Assembly (NCBI GenBank): GCA_016839875.1
Contig: JAEOTK010000361.1
Coordinates: 1-9,919 of the forward strand
Reading direction: 5' to 3'
Origin: Candidatus Heimdallarchaeota archaeon
Lineage (GTDB): Archaea > Asgardarchaeota > Heimdallarchaeia > Heimdallarchaeales > Heimdallarchaeaceae
DNA length: 9,919 nt
The first letter of the stretch is position 1. Each line of letters starts with the position of its first letter. The translations under genes and the position numbers were made by a program. The notes under the pieces were generated by a model. The model did not search any database, had not been told where the DNA came from, and saw only the letters and a program-made list of their open reading frames with translations. Below are positions 6,173 to 9,919 of this stretch, piece after piece.

Positions 6173-7222
6173 TCATATACCCCAAATTTCTCTTGTTTTT
6201 CGCTCTAGTTCTTGTAAACCTTCCAAAGAGGGTTTTTTCTTTCCTTCCTCAAGCTTATGAATTTCTTCTAGAATATATTTATTTAATGGAGTATCTACAC
6301 CAAGTCTATTTCCTTCAGAAATTAAGTATCCATTGATAAAATCTATTTCTGTTTTTCTACCTGCTTCAAGTGATTGAAGACTTGAAGATCTCTGGTTTTT
6401 ATATTTTCTTCCGACTATTTTTACTATAGTTTGCTTGAGAAAATGTTTGACAGAAAATCCACTCAATTCTTTCTTTGTGAGAGCCAAGAATTCCATATTC
6501 AAGTTATTTAATTTTTGCAATTGAACTCCTTTCTTCTTTGCAACTTCAACTCCTTCTGTTATTACAGTTAAGAAAGCTATTCTTGTCATCTTCCTTCCTA
6601 GCATTTCTCCTAAAGACATCCCACTAACAACACCAAAAGATGCAACTGCCAAGTTTATAAGTAACTTAGTGAACTTTTCATTCACGATATTGTTAGACCA
6701 AGATGTTGGTACTGTTAAAGATAGCAAATTAATGAGTTTTTCATCAAACTCTTGTCTTTTTCCATCCATTCTTCCAATAACCATTTCTCCAGAAGAAGTT
6801 TTAATCGATTCAGCAGGACCAGATCTAGTTGCAGCAAAACTAACAACACACCCCATGAGCTTATTCGTGTTAATTAATTTACTGAGTTTTTCCTCCATTA
6901 CACCATTAGTCATAGTCACCAATGTAAAATCTTCAATTAATTTTTTCTTGATTCTTTCGTAAGCATCTTCCAGTTCTGTTAATTTTGTAACCAGGAAAAC
7001 TATATCGAATTCCTCAGGAAGATCTTCGATAGTTAGAACAGGATGAAGATTTTCTTTTACAACATATTCACCATCTACTCCTGTAACTTTCAATCCTCTT
7101 TTCTCAACAAGATCAAGTGTCTCTTTATGTTTACACACTACATAAAGGGGAAAATCATTCTTAGCTAAATCAGCAGCAATTATCGTACCGATGGCTCCTA
7201 AACCAATTAGTGCAGCTCTCAT
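6173..7222 (-). CDS. panE: Ketopantoate reductase family protein (ApbA/PanE)
   Basis: This 349-residue protein belongs to the 2-dehydropantoate 2-reductase family, which reduces ketopantoate to pantoate with NADPH in coenzyme A synthesis. It starts with the Rossmann motif GLGAIG (residues 7-12). TNG at 105-107 corresponds to the substrate-side Asn. FTKLLIN contains the Lys186/Asn190 pair matching catalytic Lys176/Asn180 of the E. coli enzyme. LQSLEAGRKTEIDFINGY (281-298) includes Glu292, matching Glu256, and the DTPLNKYI helix is typical. I chose the ATG at 7222: a TTG twelve bases earlier would add MFFC before the Rossmann strand and lie too near the TATA-like box. The key residues support a working enzyme, but paralogues of this family act on other 2-ketoacids. 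It lies downstream of serA with a T-rich tract and promoter between, so it is probably a separate unit. Its stop is 3 nt from that of the actin-related gene. Confidence 0.85.
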   Translation of the reverse strand: MRAALIGLGAIGTIIAADLAKNDFPLYVVCKHKETLDLVEKRGLKVTGVDGEYVVKENLHPVLTIEDLPEEFDIVFLVTKLTELEDAYERIKKKLIEDFTLVTMTNGVMEEKLSKLINTNKLMGCVVSFAATRSGPAESIKTSSGEMVIGRMDGKRQEFDEKLINLLSLTVPTSWSNNIVNEKFTKLLINLAVASFGVVSGMSLGEMLGRKMTRIAFLTVITEGVEVAKKKGVQLQKLNNLNMEFLALTKKELSGFSVKHFLKQTIVKIVGRKYKNQRSSSLQSLEAGRKTEIDFINGYLISEGNRLGVDTPLNKYILEEIHKLEEGKKKPSLEGLQELERKTREIWGI

Positions 7223-7237
7223 ACAAAAAAACAAGTT

Positions 7238-7256
7238 CTAGTATATCTTAAAACTT
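7238..7256 (-). promoter_or_regulatory. TATA-like promoter element for panE
   Basis: On the minus strand AGTTTTAAGATATACTAG lies about 16-34 bp before the ATG at 7222, with no Shine-Dalgarno between. This is the spacing expected for a nearly leaderless archaeal transcript. It includes the GATATAC heptamer (7241-7247) that is repeated before the actin-related gene. Confidence 0.4.
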
Positions 7257-7260
7257 TCCT

Positions 7261-7288
7261 AAATAAAAGAAAAAAGAGAGAAGAAAAA
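7261..7288 (-). terminator. T-rich terminator after the serine operon
   Basis: Directly after the serA stop the minus strand reads as a nearly pure pyrimidine run (AATTTTTCTTCTCTC, then TTTTTTCTTTTATTT) without a hairpin, fitting archaeal U-tract termination. It separates serA from panE. Confidence 0.5.
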
Positions 7289-8212
7289 TTATAGTTCTTT
7301 AAAAGCTTCAATTACTCTTTCAGCTGCTTGAACACTTGCTCTAAAATTACCTTCAGCTGTCTGAGCCCCTATGTGTGGGGAGATAATTACATGTTCGTGT
7401 TGTAAGAGAGGATTTTCTTTACTTGGTGGTTCCTTTTCGAATACATCTGTACAATAATAGCCAAGCTGTCCAGATTCTAATGCTGCATGAGCTGCAGTTT
7501 CATCAACAATTCCACCTCTAGCACAGTTAATTAGAACAACGCCCTTTTTCATCTTAGCTAATACTTCAGCATTGATCATATGCTTAGTATCTGGTGCCAA
7601 AGGTAAATGAAGACTGATAAAATCTGCTTCAGCAAGAACATCATCCATAGTACCTTTCATTTCCACAACTGGATTTTCTGCTACAAATTTATCATAACCA
7701 ATTGCATTCATTCCAAGAGCTTTACATTTAACTGCTAAGCTAGTTCCGATTCTACCTGTTCCAATTAAACCAAGTGTTTTACCATCGATTTCTCGAGAGA
7801 AGAGTTCCTTCTTGACAGATTTGAAAGTTTCAGGATTAGATTTTATTTCACAGGTTCCTTTGACAACATCACGAGTCGATGCAAGAACCATAGTGAGTGC
7901 TAATTCAGCAACAGAATTGGTTGTAGCAGCTGGTGTATTAACAACTTTTATTTTTCGAGCCATAGTGGTTTCCAGATCTATGTTGTCCAAACCAACACCA
8001 GCTCGACCGATTACCTTCAAATTGACTGCTTGCTCAAGTAAATCTCCTCGAACTTTGGTTGCAGATCTTACTATAATTGCATCATATTCACTTATTATTT
8101 TTGGTAAATCATCCTTTGGTAAATCCCAAGCAACCTTGACTTCAAATCCTGCTTCTTCTAAAACCTCTACAGCTTTTTCATTTAATTTATCTGTTAGTAT
8201 TATTTTTGGCAT
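7289..8212 (-). CDS. serA: D-3-phosphoglycerate dehydrogenase, short form
   Basis: This enzyme oxidises 3-phosphoglycerate to 3-phosphohydroxypyruvate, the first step of the phosphorylated serine pathway, using NAD. The 307 residues contain a substrate-binding part (about 1-96 and 285-307) and a Rossmann domain (about 97-284). The NAD motif is GLIGTGRIG (148-156), with Asp174 at the end of the second strand favouring NAD over NADP. The catalytic residues of D-2-hydroxyacid dehydrogenases are present: Arg232 in CARGGIVDE, Glu261 in EKEPP and His280 in SPHIGA. GRAGVGLDNID (69-79) is also typical of SerA. The C-terminal ASB and ACT regulatory domains of long SerA forms are absent, so serine feedback through an ACT domain is not expected. 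The ATG follows the aminotransferase stop by 10 nt and its GAGGT ribosome site overlaps that stop, indicating translational coupling. A related 2-hydroxyacid dehydrogenase is the alternative, but the partner gene argues for SerA. Confidence 0.9.
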   Translation of the reverse strand: MPKIILTDKLNEKAVEVLEEAGFEVKVAWDLPKDDLPKIISEYDAIIVRSATKVRGDLLEQAVNLKVIGRAGVGLDNIDLETTMARKIKVVNTPAATTNSVAELALTMVLASTRDVVKGTCEIKSNPETFKSVKKELFSREIDGKTLGLIGTGRIGTSLAVKCKALGMNAIGYDKFVAENPVVEMKGTMDDVLAEADFISLHLPLAPDTKHMINAEVLAKMKKGVVLINCARGGIVDETAAHAALESGQLGYYCTDVFEKEPPSKENPLLQHEHVIISPHIGAQTAEGNFRASVQAAERVIEAFKEL

Positions 8213-8222
8213 TTTTATAACC

Positions 8223-9302
8223 TCACTTTAATTCCCATATTTCATCTATGTAATCGAGAAGTTCCTTGATATCATCAACAGCATGATCTCCCATATGACC
8301 GATTCTGAAAGTCTGGTTCTTTAGTTTTCCATATCCATTGGCTATTATCATACCTTTTTCTCCAAGAGCTTTGTTTAGAGCTCCTACATCTTTACCAAGT
8401 TTGTTCTCAACAGTAGTTACAGTTACAGATCTATATCCATCTTCAGCAAATAATCCGAAACCTCTCTCTAAAGCCCATTTATGGGTATAATCAGCCATGG
8501 CTTTATGTCTTTGATAGATACCTTCAGCTCCTTCTTTGAGCATTTTCTTTAATTGGAAATCCAATGCATAAAGGAGAGAGATTGCTGGTGTAGAAGGTGT
8601 TTGTTTCTTCTTCTCGTAGTAAGCTAAAATAGCTACTAAATCAGTATAGAGTCCTCTGCCTTCTACTTCTTTAGCTCTGTCTAGAGCTTTTTGAGACACA
8701 ACGCCTATTGCTAAACCTGGTGGCATAGCAAAACATTTCTGTGATGAAGCAAAAACAAGATCTGTTCCCATTTCTTCAGGATAGAGCAAATCTCCACCCA
8801 TTGAAGATACTGCATCAACAGAAAGTAGGGTTTCAGGATAATCTTTCAAAACATCAGATATTTCTTTGAGATGAGCTTTTACACCTGTGCTTGTTTCATT
8901 GTAACAAATAGTGATTACATCATAATCACTCTGTTCTAGCTTTTCTTTAATCATTTCAGGTTTAACTGCTTTTCCCCATTCGACATCTAATCTATCAGCT
9001 TCTTTTCCACTCCCTACAACAGCTTTGTGCATTCTGTCAGAGAAAGAACCATTTATACAACATAATGCCTTCTTTCCAGGTCTAATCAAATTTCTAGCTG
9101 TTATATCCATGAAGATTGTTCCACTTGCTGCAATTACCAAAACATGCTGTTCTGTTTTGAAAAGTTGTCGTAATTGAGTAAGTACGCTGTCATAAAGGTC
9201 TGTAAAATCTTGACTTCTATGTCCAATCATATACTTAGCTTGTGCTTTTAGGACGTCTTCATCTACTTCTGTAGGTCCAGGAATAAATAATTTTTTGTGC
9301 AT
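8223..9302 (-). CDS. Class V aminotransferase (alanine-glyoxylate/serine-pyruvate type), likely phosphoserine aminotransferase role
   Basis: This 359-residue PLP enzyme of fold type I, class V, begins KLFIPGPTEVDEDVL, typical of the alanine-glyoxylate/serine-pyruvate group. Further signatures are GHRSQDF (27-33), ASGTIFMD (59-66), NETSTG (135-140) and VDAVSSMGGD (162-171), whose Asp163 pairs with the PLP ring nitrogen. SSQKCFAMPPGLAIG (186-200) carries the Schiff-base Lys189, and FRIGHMGD near the C-terminus holds the carboxylate-binding Arg. Followed immediately by phosphoglycerate dehydrogenase, it probably converts 3-phosphohydroxypyruvate to O-phosphoserine with glutamate or another amino donor. 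A member of this group (MJ0959) is reported to do so in methanogens, where canonical SerC is missing. Glyoxylate or pyruvate transamination is the alternative. AAGGTGAT lies 6 nt before the ATG, a strong ribosome binding site, and it opens a two-gene operon with serA. Confidence 0.9.
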   Translation of the reverse strand: MHKKLFIPGPTEVDEDVLKAQAKYMIGHRSQDFTDLYDSVLTQLRQLFKTEQHVLVIAASGTIFMDITARNLIRPGKKALCCINGSFSDRMHKAVVGSGKEADRLDVEWGKAVKPEMIKEKLEQSDYDVITICYNETSTGVKAHLKEISDVLKDYPETLLSVDAVSSMGGDLLYPEEMGTDLVFASSQKCFAMPPGLAIGVVSQKALDRAKEVEGRGLYTDLVAILAYYEKKKQTPSTPAISLLYALDFQLKKMLKEGAEGIYQRHKAMADYTHKWALERGFGLFAEDGYRSVTVTTVENKLGKDVGALNKALGEKGMIIANGYGKLKNQTFRIGHMGDHAVDDIKELLDYIDEIWELK

Positions 9303-9315
9303 AATATCACCTTAA

Positions 9316-9325
9316 TATCAATCAA
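9316..9325 (-). repeat. Leader 10-mer TTGATTGATA, copy 2 (aminotransferase-serA operon)
   Basis: This 10-mer on the minus strand is identical to the one before DUF1015 (4508-4517). Here it lies upstream of, and separate from, the ribosome binding site, 13 nt before the ATG. Confidence 0.4.
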
Positions 9326-9348
9326 TCTTAAGTTGATACATAAAAAAA
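9321..9348 (-). promoter_or_regulatory. Promoter of the aminotransferase-serA operon with overlapping inverted repeat
   Basis: On the minus strand TTTTTTTATGTATC (9335-9348) is a TATA-like box about 33-46 bp before the ATG at 9302. ATCAA and TTGAT arms flank seven bases at 9321-9337, between this box and the expected transcription start, where archaeal repressors commonly bind. The arms are short, so the repeat could be chance. Confidence 0.35.
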
Positions 9349-9358
9349 CGTTACTGTC

Positions 9359-9370
9359 AAAACATGTTTT
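9359..9370. promoter_or_regulatory. Perfect 12-bp palindrome upstream of the serine operon
   Basis: AAAACATGTTTT is a perfect palindrome lying directly after the stop of the membrane protein gene and about 57 bp before the aminotransferase ATG, just beyond the TATA-like box. It could be an operator. Its T-run might also help terminate the upstream gene. Confidence 0.35.
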
Positions 9371-9880
9371 CTAATCCTCTGATGAGGGTACTCTATAGAG
9401 AAGTTGTTCTATTGGACCTTTATCAATTTTAGGAGGTACTGGATGACCACTAGATCTTCTATGTAACCAGATAGAAACGATTGTATAAATCAATGAAGAT
9501 AGCTGGAGTGAGAGAACGAAATACAAACAAAACATCCCCACTACAAATATATCTCCAGAGAAGAATAAGATATAAATAGAAACTGGTAAGATTAGTATGC
9601 AGATTGCAGCTAGGGGTATTCCAAGGAAAAGATACAGCATTTCATTCCATGCAAATAAGAGAACACTGCTTTCTTTCCTGCTTGCAAATGGGATAAATAT
9701 TGAGATAAAAAGAAAAACTATTCCCAGAGCTAAGAAAATTATTGAAAAAGCAACCAACCAATTATTTGGAAAATAAGCATTGACAATTAAAAACAAAATA
9801 CCAATCAAAACAAAAAATAGACCTAATAAAGTTCCTTCTTTAAAGACATCTATTTCTTTATATTTTGAGGGAATATCCAT
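9371..9880 (-). CDS. Unrecognised membrane protein with four predicted helices
   Basis: I do not recognise this 169-residue protein. Hydrophobic stretches suggest four membrane helices at about 16-36, 41-64, 81-108 and 111-138. The short loop between helices 2 and 3 is charged (SRKE) and the C-terminal tail starts with HRRSSGHPVPPKIDK, so by the positive-inside rule both ends probably face the cytoplasm. The N-terminal 14 residues are hydrophilic and there is no cleavable signal peptide. No catalytic or transport motif is visible. The paired hydrophobic hairpins and short soluble tail resemble small archaeal membrane proteins of unknown function. The ATG at 9880 is the first in frame; a TATA-like TTTATAG lies about 25-32 bp upstream, suggesting a short or absent leader. 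It is oriented the same way as the serine operon and ends 68 bp before it, but a promoter lies between, so co-function is not implied. Confidence 0.75.
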   Translation of the reverse strand: MDIPSKYKEIDVFKEGTLLGLFFVLIGILFLIVNAYFPNNWLVAFSIIFLALGIVFLFISIFIPFASRKESSVLLFAWNEMLYLFLGIPLAAICILILPVSIYILFFSGDIFVVGMFCLYFVLSLQLSSLIYTIVSIWLHRRSSGHPVPPKIDKGPIEQLLYRVPSSED

Positions 9881-9904
9881 TAAAACATCTTAAATTTACT
9901 CCAC

Positions 9905-9912
9905 TATAAACT
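9905..9912 (-). promoter_or_regulatory. Possible TATA-like box for the membrane protein gene
   Basis: The minus strand carries GTTTATAG about 25-32 bp before the ATG at 9880, at the spacing of an archaeal TATA box for a leaderless transcript. The window ends 7 bases further on, so upstream context is missing. Confidence 0.25.
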
Positions 9913-9919
9913 TTATTCA

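Noticed and set aside
6669..6962. A 97-codon plus-strand frame opposite panE.
   Set aside because: It lies entirely antisense to conserved ketopantoate reductase coding sequence and has no recognisable domain.
7223..7234. TTG start adding MFFC to the ketopantoate-reductase-family protein.
   Set aside because: The ATG at 7222 begins directly at the Rossmann strand as in the family, and the TTG would lie only about 7 nt from the TATA-like heptamer.
7812..8231. A 139-codon plus-strand frame opposite serA.
   Set aside because: It is the antisense shadow of a well-conserved serA gene; the Ser/Thr-rich composition carries no family motif.

Overview
The window is a roughly two-thirds A+T stretch with nine protein genes, the first cut by the left edge, and no RNA genes, mobile elements or CRISPR arrays that I can see. 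Archaeal signs are TATA-like boxes about 20-45 bases before several starts, T-rich tracts rather than GC-hairpin terminators, an F420-type luciferase-like oxidoreductase, and a class V aminotransferase paired with a short phosphoglycerate dehydrogenase. The most telling gene encodes a divergent actin-family protein whose C-terminus reads like eukaryotic actin. Together with the low GC this suggests an Asgard archaeon (Lokiarchaeia- or Heimdallarchaeia-like), but that placement is inference. Other actin-bearing archaea are not excluded.

Layout. At 1-875 (+) the 3' part of an LLM-class oxidoreductase is followed closely by a small acyl-carrier-protein-like gene whose Asp-Ser attachment motif is scrambled. 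At 1041-3134 (+) a full-length cytosolic S9 family (prolyl-oligopeptidase type) peptidase has its own promoter, with a 15-bp palindrome just upstream. At 3230-4504 (-) lies a DUF1015 protein carrying a DGHHR motif. At 4700-6169 (+) lies the actin-related protein, with an extra N-terminal zinc-ribbon-like module and altered ATPase residues. It is divergent from DUF1015 and ends 3 nt from the convergent ketopantoate-reductase-family gene (6173-7222, -). At 7289-9302 (-) a class V aminotransferase and phosphoglycerate dehydrogenase form a tight two-gene operon. At 9371-9880 (-) is an unrecognised four-helix membrane protein.

How the parts fit. The aminotransferase and dehydrogenase give two of the three steps of the phosphorylated serine pathway (3-phosphoglycerate to 3-phosphohydroxypyruvate to O-phosphoserine). 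No phosphoserine phosphatase is visible. DUF1015 may belong to the same theme, because its DGHHR motif resembles that of ParB/Srx-fold free-serine kinases and its leader shares a 10-mer with the aminotransferase leader. The actin-related gene sits within this metabolic neighbourhood and is the only plus-strand gene between 3230 and 9880. The most novel material is the actin-related protein (N-terminal module, Tyr-rich first phosphate loop, lost catalytic Gln/Asp positions, charged insertion) and the Ser-shifted ACP-like protein.
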